Of a stretch of DNA of 64,000 nt, positions 39,003 to 52,414 are shown one piece after another; position 1 is the stretch's first letter, and every line of letters begins with the position of its first letter. This stretch comes from Prostheceraeus crozeri (taxonomy: Eukaryota > Platyhelminthes > Polycladida > Euryleptidae): contig CAJQUW010006857.1 of NCBI GenBank assembly GCA_907163375.1, positions 208,501-272,500 of the forward strand, in the 5' to 3' direction. The translations under genes were made by a program, and so were the position numbers. A model generated the notes under the pieces. That model did no database searches. It was not told the origin of the DNA and saw only the letters and a program-made list of their open reading frames with translations.

Positions 39003-42000
39003 ATGGAAAAGTTATATTGTATCTGATGTAAAAGAAAGTTGCAAACAAAAAGAAGTTGTCAATCTCATTTCAAAAGTAAAATACATTTACAAAATGTAGA
39101 TCGAGCTAATGAAGAAAATATAACAAAATTAAATAATTATGAAAACTTTCTTGAAACATTACCTACTGATATAAAAGTTGAAAAGATATTTGATGAATAT
39201 TCACATTCAGAATATAAAAAAGTTTGTAACAGTGAAGATGAACATGTAGCAAATTGAAGATATTTATTTAGCGACACTGATGAATTTAACGAAATAGATG
39301 AATTTGATGAAGCTGTAACAGATATAAAATATTTATTTGATGAGTCTGTTGAATATAATGAAACCGATAAAACTTTTTATGATGTATTAACAAATTTTTT
39401 CAAAGTATTTAATAAATCTTTCAAATGTTATATGAATGTAGAAGTACTTTATACAAAAAATGGGCCTGATGGAATTCCTGAAGAAATAATACAAGGACAT
39501 TTTACAAATTCACGAGAAATTCATAATGTAAATAATATACAACCCATATTTGAAAAAATGATAAATCAATTAGAAAATTGTATAATTGAAACCCAGTTAC
39601 GTGAATCTGGTTGGAGATTTGTTAAAATACTATCCAAGAAAATAGTAATTGATAAATATAAAAATAATACTGGTGGTAGTTACATACACCTTCCTTTCAG
39701 TTCTCCACAAATAATCAACATAAAAAATGAAGATGAACGTTGTTTTCTGTGGAGTATTATAGCACATTTACATCCTGCACCATATCACAAAGAAAAATAT
39801 TTTTTACCAAGGAAATATAATATGTACTGAAAAATATGAAATTGTTAAAACGTTATCACCAATAATGATTAATCATAATAATTATAAAGGACGCAGTTTT
39901 AATTATGATTATGATTATGATTCCAATTATTCATCTTTATCTTCAGAATATCAACAAAAATGACAAAATTTAAATAAAGAATTAAATGAGTGTTTTAAAA
40001 ACTGTCAACAACAATATAAAGTTAATAATAAATAAAAACAATAAAGTTCAACAATCAAAAATGTTACTACAAGAATATCTCCATAAATATCAAAATAAGA
40101 AAGAAACAATTCAAAAATTAAATGAAGAAAGAAAAGAATTAAATGAAGATAATAAAGAATTAAATGAAGATGATAAAGAATTAAATGAAGATAATAATAA
40201 ATTAAATGAAAATAATACAGAATTGAATGAAGATAATGAAGAATTAAATGAAGATAATAAAGAATTAAATGAATGTTTTAAAAAATGTCAACAAAAATAT
40301 AAAGAACAATATAATAAATAAAATAATTATCAGTTAGAAATATTAAAACAATATTTATCGACAGTCTACAAAACATCTTACAAGATATATCGATTCAACA
40401 CATGAAATATATCAAGATCAATTTGAAAAATTAAAACAAACAAAACAATCAGCACAAGTGAATATATTATATTATCAGGGACATTTTTTTGTGTAAAGAT
40501 GTTTCTATATTTACAAAAACTTCAGATAATGCGAATTTTCCCTGTCTCCAATGTATGACGAGCTTTAGAACTAAAGAAGAAATGAATAGACATTTGGAGA
40601 ATTGCCAACAAAATGAAGCAGTTGAAAACACTTTTCCTAAAGATGATTATTTAATATATAATAGACATTATTTCAAAAATAAAGTACCCTTTACTATTTA
40701 TTGTGATTTCGAAGCATATAATGTTAACATAACACAAAATTCTGATAATGGTAAATATGAAAAAAGTTCTGAACCTGAACAAAGCAAAGAAAAATATTTA
40801 TTTGAATAAAAACCATTATGATGGGGAATGTACATTCATTCAAATTATCCTGAATTATTTAAATCAGAATATTATCAATACTATGGTGAAGATAGTTCAG
40901 AAATGTTTACAAAGAAAGTAGAAGAATTACAAGGACGTTTTTCACAATTGCTTGAAACAAATATACCAATGCTTCCATTAACGGATGAAGAAAAATATCA
41001 TTTTATTGATGAAACAAAATGTTATTACTGTGGAAAAGAATTTACAAATAATTATAAAAGTGGCAGAGGTAGATATATTGATAAAGTAAAAGATCATGAT
41101 CATCTAAATGGATTATATAGAGGTGCAGCACATAACTCTTGTAATCTTAATGCTAATAAATTTAAATATAACTTTGTTCCTTTATATTTCTACAATGGTT
41201 CTAAATATGATTTCTATTTAGTAATGAAAGATTTATTTTCATCTAAAAATTACAACAACAACAAATAAATGTACTATGTAAACAAGAAGAAGAATATTTT
41301 TCAATGCAATTAGGTTGTATTAGAATTTTAGATGCATTTAGATTTTTTACTCCTGATTCATTAGATGTTATGGGAAAAACCTTGAAACCTGAACAATGTA
41401 AAATATTAAATAAATATAATTAAAAACCTTTAAAAGGCATATTTCCATATGAATATTTAACTGGAGATATAAATAGAATAAATGAAATAATGAAAGAACA
41501 AAAACTTCCTCCAATAAATAAATTTAAATCAACATTAAAACAATCACAATTATCTGAAGAAGATTATTCAGAAGCTGAAAAAATTGGAGAGAATTTAATT
41601 ATAGAACAATGTATGATTATACAATGAAATATCTTCAGATAGATGTATTAATCCTTACTGATCTTTTTGAAAACTTTCGTGACATGTGTTTAGAATATTA
41701 TGGAATAGATCCATGTTATTGTTACTCTACACCAGGTTTAACATGGTTAGCAGGATAAAAACATACTGGTGTTAAACTTCAAATGACATTTAACATTATA
41801 AATTTAGTTTAACATTATAAAGAAAATACATATGATAAATTATTATTTTTTGAATCTGGGATTAGAGGTGGTGTTTCATCAGTTTTAGGTAATAGATATG
41901 TTAAATGTTATAATAAGAAAGTAAATCCTGATGATTATGGAATATATAAACTTTCATCTCCAGAAGAAAGCGATCAGTTTATAAAATTGTTTAATCAAAA

Positions 42001-42499
42001 TATAGAAGGACTTATATCAAATGAAGAGAGTCAAGCGGCATTTGATGAATTCATGAGAGAAAACTATTTGTTATATTATGATTTTAATAGCTTATATTCT
42101 TCTTGTATGATACAAGAATTACCAACAGGTGAAATGGCATGGTGTAATATTCTTGATTACCAAAAAACATATGATGGCGTTCATAATTATGGTTATATAT
42201 ATGAAGTTGATTTAGTATATCCTGATGAAATAAAGGATACAACAAAATATTTTCCATTCTGCCCTGAAAACAAAATTCCCAATATAGAAGATTTTTCAGA
42301 TTATCAAAAATCTTTAATTCCTAAGAAATACAGACCAACAAAAAACTTATGTTAACACAAAGTAATAAAGGAAAGTATGTTGTTGAAGGAAGAATGTTAG
42401 ATTGGTATTTAGAACATGGGATGATTCTCACTAAAATACATCGAAAACTAGTTTATCAAAAATCTAAATGGTTAGGAAATTATATAGAGTTCAATATTG
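39003..42499 (+). pseudogene. polB: Element 3 DNA polymerase B, part before LINE A
   Basis: Same start as 16870. A TGA lies inside the first CxxC finger (also in element 1), another stop near 39255, and a deletion after HKEK. It has expanded ELNEDNK-type coiled-coil repeats at 40120-40270 and several stops. ExoI YCDFEAY, the CYYCGKEF insert, ExoIII, DFNSLYSS and MLDWYL are recognisable. It is cut by LINE A at ATTG. Confidence 0.92.
42496..42499. repeat. Possible 4-bp target duplication of LINE A (ATTG)
   Basis: ATTG at 42496-42499 and 46075-46078. The polB reading resumes exactly there (EFNIEKRK). Confidence 0.55.
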
Positions 42500-45400
42500 C
42501 ATTCGACTCCTAGCGCTCGGTGTGGACGGTCGTCCCGTCCTGCGCTGGCGCTCTCTCAGAATCCTATCATCGCCACTGCTGTATATCGCCTTGCTTCGTC
42601 TGCTTCATGTTTTATATTGACGTAAAGTACTTTTCCTGGTCTACTGAGCTATCCCTCTCTCACACCTGATCATCCTGGCTTTGAGTTGCTGTGCTCAAAT
42701 TTCCTCAATTACATCTGCGTTTTTTCCCTACTTTCTCCCCTACATCGCTCCGCGTTATGTCATCGACTTCTTCGCGCTACACGCGGGATGAACTCCGCCG
42801 CCTAAATTCCTCGTATTTCCCCATCACCCGAAGTGTTAAGCGGAAACTCTGGTTCCTTCGTCTGCTAAGGGGAAATACAGTATCACCGAGGCCGGACGCA
42901 CTGCCCAGTCATTCCCTATCCCACTGTGCCGCTGTGAGCAAGTATCTGCAGTCTCCTTCGTTACGCACACACGCGTCGCCTAGACAACTGCAACCTCTAC
43001 CTCGTGCTGACCGCCGTATTAATCCTGTGCAAATCTCCCTGAAGTTTGGCCTCCTGAACATCCGATTACTTGCAAATAAAGTTGATGATGTAATCGCCAT
43101 CCTACGCGACCACTCTATACAGGTTCTCCTCCTCGTGGAAACATGGCATGACTCTGACTCTGCCAGTCTCCGGCTTCTACGATCTGCTAGCCTGACCGTG
43201 CTTGATCGCGCACGCCCAAGAAAGCGCGCTGACTCCCTCCTCACAAATCATGGTGGCGTAGTCGCGATTGCTGCTCCCAATGTGAAGATGAACCGACTGA
43301 CCTTCCCCAAACTTTCGACCTTCGAATGCCTCGCCTTCCGAATTACATCTCGTTCTGTATCTGCTATTGTCATTCAGATCTAGAGAACCGGCGCAGTGTC
43401 CACGCTATTCTTCCCTGAACTCTCTAACATCATTGATATCTTCATTACCTCTAACGAGCCAATTTTCATCGCCGGTGACCTCAATATTCACGTCGAAAAT
43501 GACAGCGATCATCATGCTACTTCTCTCCTACAGCTACTCAGTGCCTACGGCCTAGTCTGTCATGTTCCAGGTCCGACTCATGACCGTGGCGGTACACTTG
43601 ACCTTGTTGTCTCGAGAGCTGACTTTCCTACACCTCCTACTGACATCCTTGATTGCGGTCTCTCCGATCACCGTCTCGTAGTTTGGCACTCATCTTTACC
43701 TCGCCCACCCCCTATTTATCGCACGATCACAACTCGCCCGTGGCGGTTCCTTAACACCCTTGACCTTCGAACATCCATCGCCAACTCCGCTATCTGTTTT
43801 CATCCGTCATGTGCATCCAACATCGACGAGCTAGCTGAACTGTTCAACAACGAACTAGTGTCTGTGCTGAATACTGTTGCACCCTGGAAGACAGTACGCT
43901 GTAGGATCCGACCATCTGATCCCTGGTTTGATCAAGAGTGTAAAATTTCAAAACAGCAAGTACGTCGACTTGAACGTCACATCGAACGTGTCGATGCTGA
44001 GTCTGCTGCTACTATGCTATCGGAGTTGAAACTGTGTAGACGGCAGTACAAACAGCTCACTCGCCAGAAGCGCGAGGATTTCTGGAAGGCCAAAATCGAC
44101 TCAGAGAAGAAAAATCCTCGACTGGCCTGGACATCAATTAACGCCCTCATGGGACGCAGCCGGTGCAACCCTAACTCTAACATCTCAGCCCTAGCCTTTC
44201 ATCAGCACACCCTAGACAAGGTCAGATCCATCCACGATGCCACATCAAACGCCCCTCCGCCTACCTTCTCAACTGTACCCTCGAGCTGTGATTTATCCGA
44301 ATTTCGTCCCCTCGAATTAACGGATGTCATCAACGCCCTCATCAAACTGCCCCCTAAGCACAATGCACGCGATACTCTCCCATCTGAGTTTCTAAAGTTG
44401 AACATCGATCTCGTTGCAACTTTCCTACACCATCTGTTCAACCAATCACTATCTTCTGGTTCTGTCCCGCGTTTTTGGAAGGAGGCGGTTATAAACCCCA
44501 CTTTGAAAAAGGGCAATCCTGATCCAAATGACGTCTCTTCGTACAGACCCATCTCCAAGCTCTGCACCCTCTCCAAAGTCCTTGAACGGCTGGTCGCCAA
44601 ACAGATTTGCTCCTACATGAACTCCGAAGACCTCTTTCCACAACTGCAGTCAGCGTATCGTTCTAATCATTCGACCGAAACTGCCTTCTTAAAGATCTCA
44701 TCCGACATCCTCACCGTGATTGACCAAGGCAAGGCAGTGCTCCTCTCCCTCCTTGACCTCTCATCGGCCTTCAATTCGGTCCATCATGGTATTCTTCTCC
44801 AACGTCTGGAAATCTCCTTCGGCATCAAGGGCCAGGTCTTATCTTGGCTAAACTCATTCCTGTCTGAGCGTTCTTACAGTGTGAAATGTGAAACCTCTCA
44901 ATCCATCCCTTCTCCGGCTCGACATGGTGTCCGTCAAGGTTCTGTGCTAGGCCCCCTTCTGTTCCTCATTTACACTGCTGACCTTCCCAAAATCATCGAG
45001 TCATATAGGTCTCTCCTACCATATCTACGCAGAGGACTTACAGATTTTTGGATCTTGTCATCCATCTGACTCCGCCACCCTCGCTTCCCGTATGTCAAGC
45101 TGCATCTCCGACGTTCGGAAATGGCTGAGCTCAAATCATCTTCTCCTCAACACTAGCAAGACTGACATCATGTGAATCACCTCTCAAAGGCGTCGTCACC
45201 AAGCCCCAAACCACCCTATCGTAATTGATGGCACCACGATCTCTCCTGCAAGCAAACTCCGCAATCTTGGTGTGCTTATTGACCCCTGCCTTTCAATGCG
45301 ACCCCATATCTCCGACACTACGGCAAAGTGCTTCTCTGCCCTCCGTCAATTGTGGTCCATCCGACGGTGTATCTCTGAGCCTGTGGCCAAGACTCTTGCC

Positions 45401-46074
45401 ACTTCTGTTATCCACTCCAGACTCGATTATTGCTCCACTATTCTCTATGGCCTTCCCGACAACTCCCTCTCCAAATTTCAACGTATCCTGAATGCAACCT
45501 GTCGCCTCGTCCGAAACATTCGAGCACGCGACCACGTGACTCCAACTCTTTTATCCCTCGAATGGCTACCAATACGTGACCGTATTAACTTTCGTGTTGC
45601 CGTGATCGTTTTCAAATGCCTTCATGGCCTTGCTCCACCTTACCTTAATTCTTATCTTCAACTTTCCTCATCCATCGAATCCAGGCGCTCGTTGCGCTCC
45701 TCTTCCTCCTCGAACCTTATGCTGCCCTCTTCTCGCCTCAAGACTGTGGGCGCTCGTGCGTTTCCTGTAGCTGCCGCACGGGTTTGGAACTCCCTTCCTT
45801 CCTCTCTTAAATCAATTCCATCCCTTTCCACCTTCAAGTCCGCCCTGAAGGCAGAACTGCTACGTTCCTCTTTTTCATTATTTTTCATTTTTTTCTCTCT
45901 CTCCCTTTCTCTGTCTATGTGTGTCTGTCCACTGCCTTTACATGTAGACCTATCTGCCGCACCATGCTATGGATCGCATTTTTTGTATCTTCTGGCGATT
46001 GTTTTTTCGTTTTTATGTAAAGTGCCCTTGAAGTCTTCGGACAAAATGTCACTGTAAACAGTTTCGTTCAAAAA
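42500..46074 (+). mobile_element. LINE A: CR1/L2-like non-LTR retrotransposon
   Basis: A 3.6-kb GC-richer insert in AT-rich polB. It encodes an apurinic-type endonuclease and reverse transcriptase with a C-terminal extension typical of the Jockey superfamily (CR1/L2 group). There is no poly-A tail; the 3' end is CAAAATGTCACTGTAAACAG followed by TTCGTTCAAAA. The low number of lesions suggests a young copy. Confidence 0.88.
42757..45995 (+). pseudogene. LINE A endonuclease-reverse transcriptase polyprotein, frame-broken
   Basis: Start near MSSTSSRYTRDELRRL. Endonuclease motifs: LLNIRLLANK, VETWHDSD, GDLNIHV and SDHRLV. RT motifs: NPTLKKGNPDPNDVSSYRPIS, SAYRSNHSTET, LLDLSSAFNSVHH and GVRQGSVLGPLLF. 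The C-terminal region has LDYCSTILYGLP, LEWLPIRDRI, LAPPYLNSYL and AARVWNSLPSSLK. Breaks: a stop at 43381 and a shift just before the YADD position near 45018, plus a stop near 45174. As it stands the polymerase active site is not in frame. Confidence 0.85.
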
Positions 46075-46860
46075 ATTGAAAAACGTAAAATAGCTAAAAG
46101 AAATAAAGATGATTTTGGAAACGTGTTCTTTAAATTAATGAATAATGCATTTTATGATAAGACTTTAGAAAATGTGCGTAATAGACAAAATATTGAAATA
46201 GTTTATGATAGAGATAGGTTTCAAAATTTAACAAGGAAACCTGCATATAAAAGAACTACTAGATTCAGTGATGAACTATGTGCTGTACATTTACGTCGAA
46301 TCAGCGTAAAACATGATAAGTTTAACTTTATTGGATTCACTATATTAGAATTAGCTAAACTATTTATGTATAGATTCATATATGATTATTTAGCACCTGC
46401 TTATGGCGAAAACTATAAATTACACTTTACAGATACCGATTCTGTTTTCTTAGAATTAACAATACCGTATAATTCTTCACTTGACGAAGAAACTAATAAA
46501 ATAAAAGATGTAATTCATCCTTCTGATTTATGTAAAGTAAAAGATGAACTAGAAGGAAATAAAGAGTACATAACAGAAGCTATATTTTTAAAATCCAAAT
46601 GTTATTGCTATACTACAACTAATAATATTAAAACACATAAAACATTAAAAGGAATTTCAAAGGCATCAGTGGCTAACCAAATAACATTTCAAGATTATAA
46701 GAACGCATTATTCAATAATGAAATAAAAACAGCATGTAATTATAGACTTAATTCAAAGAAGCATAAAATGTATTTAAAAGAGGAACATAAATTAGCATTA
46801 GATCCATTTGATGATAAAAGAAAAATTTTACCTGATGGAATAACTACTTTACCTTTTTAA
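46075..46860 (+). pseudogene. polB: Element 3 DNA polymerase B, part after LINE A
   Basis: The frame is open from the insertion point to TAA. It holds motif B (FKLMNNAFYDKT, Gly to Asp as in element 2), motif C TDTDSVFLEL and the thumb region KGISKASVANQITFQDY, ending PDGITTLPF. Confidence 0.92.
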
Positions 46861-46995
46861 AGTTTATTTATTATTATTTAAATCCGTCTAGAAAAAAGTT
46901 TTTATTATTTAAATCAGTCTAGAAAAAAAATTTATTATTTAAATTTATCTAGAAGAAAAAATTTTTTTATTATTTAAATCAGTCTAGAAGAAAAA
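46861..46995. repeat. Tandem AT-rich repeat in polB-ATPase convergent gap
   Basis: About four copies of a 30-bp unit containing TTATTATTTAAATCAGTCTAGAA. Element 1 has two copies at 5063-5112. It lies where two genes converge, so it may serve transcript ends, but no terminator is shown. Confidence 0.75.
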
Positions 46996-47048
46996 AATAT
47001 CACTCCACAAAAATATTTTCTATCTCAAACGCCTAGTCGGGACGAAGC

Positions 47049-47744
47049 CTAGTCAGAGAACAATTGTTCGATAACTCTATCATGATTTTTTTATCAATAT
47101 TAATTGTAATGAAGCCATAATATTTTGACCAATATTACACGAATGTTTAAATTCATCTTTATCTCTTACACACAAATCTCTTAACAAATCACATAAATTT
47201 CCTGCATTTATTTCGAATAGTATAAATATATTTGCATTCTTTCTAATAACACTTCCATCTAATGAATACATACTTTGTGTTAAATAAAAACACTACAGTT
47301 ATTATGTCTACCTCTTGTGAAATAATTTCTCTGAACTGACTGATTTCTATCATTAACACAATCATCAAAAATTACGCAATGTTTCATTGTTTTATCTAGT
47401 TTACTGGGATCTTGCATATTACCACTATTATCTATTAATTGTATCTTTATATGGTTATTTTTATTGGATTCTACTAACTGATTATTTTTTGCTGCTTCTT
47501 CAGACCACGAACTTATTTCTTCTTCATATTCAGATTTTTCATTTTCTTTGAATAATGAAGCAATTGCTGTTTTTTAAGATTATTTTCAAATCCATATTTT
47601 AAAAATTGATGGACGGGTTGTTCTGCTGTTGTTGTATAAATTATAAGATCGTTATAATCAAAAACATTTTAAACAATATTTTTTCCACATCCTGATCTTC
47701 CACAAATAACTGACAAAACTTTGTTAGATAAATTGAGATGATGA
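47049..47744 (-). pseudogene. Element 3 packaging ATPase, C-terminal and middle part
   Basis: Contains the Walker B region and FYLTQS-type motif with frame breaks near 47130, 47290 and 47571, and a small deletion after LDYNN. The N-terminal codons are separated by LINE B and resume at 51485. Confidence 0.88.
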
Positions 47745-47951
47745 ATAACCATCAACTGTCGAACTGTGCGGTCGTATCATTACATCGTCTCTGATCACGT
47801 AAACGCGAAATAGTTCATTCATATTATTACAATAACAGTCCATAGACATATCATACATTAATCGAATCGGAAAAGGCTACTCTTCAAGAATATTGCAACA
47901 GTTTTCTATTTCAACGGCTACTTAATAAGATATTGGCAAAAATCTGCACCA

Positions 47952-48738
47952 GTGAATTCTTGTCAACGAATCATTATTGAAATGGCTGGAAGAAAGAATA
48001 GCGATGTGACAATTAGCAAAACTGTGTGTCATGGTTGCATGAATGTATTGGACGGTGACTCTATAGCATGCGTGCTTTGCATGAAAGGTTTCCACATGAA
48101 GAAGGAATGTAGTGGCGTACCAAGTAATGTCTGCAAAACGATCGTTAATACGGATAATATCTCATTCACGTGTGATACGTGTAAAGCTATTGATATACAT
48201 GAACTGTTAAAACGTTTTGTACGGATCGAGTCGGAATTACAAAGCCTCAAAGAGGAAATGAACTCAAAACTTGCTTTGGATGTTCAAGCTATTGTTAGTA
48301 CCACTCTAAATGAATACTCAGAGAGACAAAATAAGAAAAACAATTTGATAATCTTCGGTATTGAAGAAAATGATGTGGATGATGACGAATTGAAACATGA
48401 ACAAGAGCAAATCGACGATATTTTTCATGCTCTGTCAGTTTCAAATGATTCGGTTGTTTTCAAATCTCGTCTTGGGAAGCGAAAACATGGCAACCAGAGA
48501 AGACCTCTTAAAGTGACTTTTTCGTTCTTATGAGGAGAAAATGAGTGTTTTCAATAATAGGCACAAACTAAAGCGCTACAATTTGGTGAATTCTTCTCGT
48601 ATATCAATTCGTCATGACAAAACACGTGCTCAGATTGAATTTGATAAGCAACTTTATGAGGAATATTCTGCCAAGATAAAGGAAGGAAAAAATGTAGAAA
48701 TTCGTGGAGGAAAAGTAATTGAGAAAATTTCAATGTGA
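47952..48738 (+). pseudogene. LINE B ORF1 protein with PHD-like zinc finger
   Basis: MNSCQRIIIEMAGRKN, then a Cys4-His-Cys3-like array (CHGCMNVL, CVLCMKGFHMKKEC, CDTCKAID), a coiled coil (IESELQSLKEEMNSK) and QNKKNNLIIFGIEEN, the usual start of the ORF1 RNA-binding part. A stop at 48531 is followed by the continuation FNNRHKLK...REKIS. It is the nucleic-acid chaperone type protein of CR1-like LINEs. Confidence 0.75.
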
Positions 48739-48769
48739 CCAAATATACAAAAATCCCTCCCCTCTATTT

Positions 48770-51357
48770 GTTTATTCAAAGCAAGGTCACTCCTGAACAC
48801 ACTGGATGAACTTTACATTTTCACAAAAGTTCACTTACCTGATATCATATGTGTTGTAGAAACATGGTTGGATTCATGCGTTTGTGATCAATCATTGAAT
48901 ATTTCGAATTATGTTTTTCATCGTGCAGATCGTTTAACAAGTAAACAGGGAGGTGGAATAAGTTGTTGGGTTAAATCGTCATTTACATCCGAGACTCTCT
49001 TCAAAAACTCGGAACATCCGGAAGTTGAACTATTGATCATCAAAATTTCGATTCACCATTTTCAATGTCTGCTGGTTATTTCTTATTTTCCTCATGGTGG
49101 AAGACTATGTGAAAACGTATCGATTTCATTGATAGATTATACAATATCCATTGTAGACCGCTTACTTCTTAAGTATCCAAATTTCTTGGTTTATATGGCA
49201 GGCGACTTCAATCATTTTGATACAACTACGTTTCAAGCATCGTTTTGTATTGAAAATATCATCCACCAGCCTACAAGGCAACATACTATTCTAGATCTGA
49301 TACTGGTTCCAGACCAACACATCCATTTGTTTAAGGAAGTGGAGATATATCCCCCAATGGGTATGAGTGATCACAATACTATCCTTGTTAAACCGGTTTC
49401 TGAACTTTCAATGACTGCACAGTTCACTAAAGTACTTGATCTTCGAGATTCAAATCTCTTGAACGCATGTTCTGTGTTGGATATAGACTGGGATAAGAAG
49501 TTGCAAGGGTTGGAATTGAATGATTCGTGTGAAGTGTTTTATTCTTTCCTGAACAGGGCGATTAATTCCATTCCATACAATTTGGTGAGAAGAAGCACTT
49601 CGGATAAGCCTTGGATAACTAATGTAATTAAAGTAACAATTAATAAGCGATATAATGCCTATCAACGAAAAGACTGGGCCCAATATTCGCACTACAAAGA
49701 GAAAGTAAAGCAAGTGATTTACGATTCTAAAAGAAAGTGGAGTAATCGCATGATATCAAATCGTTCAATTTGGGATATAAAGAAGTGTGTGATTGATAAC
49801 AAAGTACATAACGAACAATGGTTGTCTCAATGTGAACCAGACAAGAGTGTCAATGAAATTTTGACGATTGCTAATTAAAAACTTATCATCAGAGTTTATC
49901 AATGACCCAATGATTGATATGCCCATGCATTTTCTCGTGCCTTTTCTTTTCACTGAGACTCAGGTGCATGATTTATTATCCAACATTTCAGCAAACACCA
50001 GCCCTGGATCTGACAGTGTACCTTCAATTATATGGTCAAAATTTGCCGATTTTTTGTCAAAACCATTAACTATTTTATACAACTATTGTTTGTTTTCCGC
50101 TGACTTACCGACATTTATGGAAGAAAGCGGACATATCTCTGTTTCCGAAGACAAATCCACCAAGTATAAAGAGCATTCGCCCTATTTCTTTGCTTCCCAT
50201 TACGGAAAGAATTTTTTGAAAAGCAAATTATGAAACTCATGGGTATGCAGATAACCTCAAAGATTGACGCAAGCCAGTATGGGTATCGTTCAGGTAGCTC
50301 GACTACCTGTGGCTCTATTAAACATTGAAGACTACATCACTCGTAATTTACAAAGCTCCAACATCACAGCTTGCCAAATGTTATCTTTGGATCTAACTAA
50401 AGGCTTTGATAAGATTTCATATCGCCTACTACAGGAAAAGCTGCATCGTGGATAACATTAACCCATTCCTTATCGCATTTATTTGCAATTATCTTACTGG
50501 AAGGTTACAGAGTACAAGATGGAAAAATGGGTACATTGAGTTTTTACCTGTCATGAGTGGAATACCTCAGGGCTCATCAATTGGGCCCATCATATTTGGT
50601 TATTATACTTCTGATATGGTTTTACAATGTTCAAATAAAGACAATGTATGCTTTACTAAATACGCATGACATACTCATCGTGGGAGCGATATTAAAAAAC
50701 ATAGTGGAAAGTCCCATTCTTTCGGCCTATGCGAACATTATTGATTGGGTGACTCATAATAAAATGGAAATCAAGGAAGAAAAGTGCTCTCAAATTTTCA
50801 TTACGTCCTCAAACAGTCATGATTTTTCAGACTATTCAATCCCAACCATTCCAGTCAAATCCGCTATTAAATTTCTGGGAATCACATTTGATGAACATTT
50901 TAAGTGGAAACTACATGTAGACATGATTACCAGAAAAGCGTCATCAAAACTCTCCATATTAAGGCAATTGAAACCATTTATTGATCATGATGGGCTCTTG
51001 ACAGTATATCAATATTGTATCAGAGGAGTTCTTGGATACGCCGCACCCATATTTGTGAATCTGCCAAAAAGAGAGACAAATCAAATTGAAAAAATCCAGG
51101 GACGCGCACACAAAATTATTTGTGGAACATCAACCTGTGATTGCGCGAACTTTGTACCGCTAGAATATCGAACACTCATGATAGGCATTCGACTTTTCAG
51201 TAAGCTAGTTCAAGATGAATCACATCCGCTACATAATTTAACTCCCGAAATAAATCAGTATTCCAGAACATATAGAATACCCAAAATTTCAGCGGCGATA
51301 AGGCAAAAATCTTTTCTTATTACTATGATTCGACTCGCAAATAGTGGATTTTCTTGA
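48770..51357 (+). pseudogene. LINE B endonuclease-reverse transcriptase, decayed
   Basis: Endonuclease: FTKVHLPDIICVVETWLDS, GDFNHFD and MSDHNTILV. RT: ANTSPGSDSVPS, QYGYRSGSSTT, LDLTKGFDKISYRLL and GIPQGSSIGPIIF. The active site reads YAHD instead of YADD, and VKFLGI-like FLGITFDE follows. Frame breaks occur near 49876, 50130-50230, 50452 and 50668. Not functional. Confidence 0.82.
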
Positions 51358-51484
51358 CTGTTAATTGTTTCTTGTTATTTGATTTTTATGATTATTGCCA
51401 GTACTTTGTTTAACTTTGTAAAGATGCCTCACGATTTCCAATATTGAGGCAATGCAAATATAAACGTATATTATTATTATTATT

Positions 51485-51531
51485 ATGATTAAATTTAAGT
51501 TTTTTTTATTTAATGGGGGCACTTCACTCAT
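51485..51531 (-). pseudogene. Element 3 packaging ATPase, N-terminal codons
   Basis: Encodes MSE-PPLNKKNLNLI-like residues before the LINE B insertion point; one base is missing in the T-run compared with element 2. Confidence 0.8.
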
Positions 51532-51572
51532 TTTTAATAAATTTTTTTTATTTTTTAAGAAGAAGAAGAAAA

Positions 51573-52371
51573 TTAAACTTCTCTAACCAAAAGATCTATC
51601 ATAATCTCTTCACCTCCAAGATTTATTTCTTGTCCTTTCTCATCTGTGATTCTAATGTTAATGTTGTTAATAGTTTTTCTTGTAATAGGGAAATATATTA
51701 ATGTTTGTGGAATTACATTTAATCTATAACCAATGGGTACAGTAAAAGCTGGAAAACTGAATATTAAATTTGACAATTTACCATTTATATATCCTCCTTC
51801 AATAATGTCACAATGTACAACAATTGAATTTATTTCAGTTATTTTTGGAATCTTCTCACTTAAATGATAACCTTGACTATAGGTTTGTTTATTAAATCCT
51901 AATAGTTTTGACAATGATCTATCATGATTAAAATCAACTTGATGATTTTCGTCTAAAGTAAGAGAAACTTTATTAACTGCCGGTTCAACTGCAAAATGTA
52001 GTTGTTTCTTATCTTTATATGGTATACCTAAATGTCTCTTAATTTCATTTGATATTGATTCAACTTCGTAGGAACCAGGGAGAAAAGTTAGTATTTCCCA
52101 TGTTTTACCTTTATCAGTAGAATATCTAAATTGATCATTTACATCTTTGATAACGTTTTGAATAGTGTTAAATGTAGAGAAACTAGTCAATGCAATTTGA
52201 TAATTTTTATTTTGTTCCAAATGTAGAATGGGTTCTAAATTACAAGTGTGTAAAATAGTTGTTATAATTTTTAACGTCGTACTAAATTTTGATGAACCCA
52301 AAATCACTGTTAGATTTTCAAATGATTATTAATTTTGTCTAAATCTGCTGATGATAATTCTCTCGAAGACA
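51573..52371 (-). pseudogene. Element 3 penton-like minor capsid protein, frameshifted at 5' end
   Basis: Very close to 22389-23177 over 244 residues to VREV. The start here is MSSRELSSADLDKINNHL, with a one-base loss near 52318 that separates the first 18 codons. It lacks the 21-bp hairpin array of element 2. Confidence 0.88.
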
Positions 52372-52414
52372 TTTTTTTATAAAAAAATTTGTATTAAATA
52401 TTTTTTTATAAAAA

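Larger units (their letters stand above)
47745..51484 (+). mobile_element. LINE B: non-LTR retrotransposon with PHD-type ORF1
   Basis: A 3.7-kb insert in the ATPase gene with ATGA on both sides (47741-47744 and 51485-51488) and an (ATT)n tail at 51463-51484. It has two protein regions: a PHD-finger ORF1 and endonuclease-RT. The tail and ORF1 type fit the CR1/Jockey superfamily. More decayed than LINE A. Confidence 0.82.

Noticed and set aside
40120-40275. Regular AAATGAAGATAATAAAGAATT repeats, considered as a CRISPR array
   Set aside because: They are in-frame codon repeats (ELNEDNK) inside polB with no spacers; a slippage expansion.
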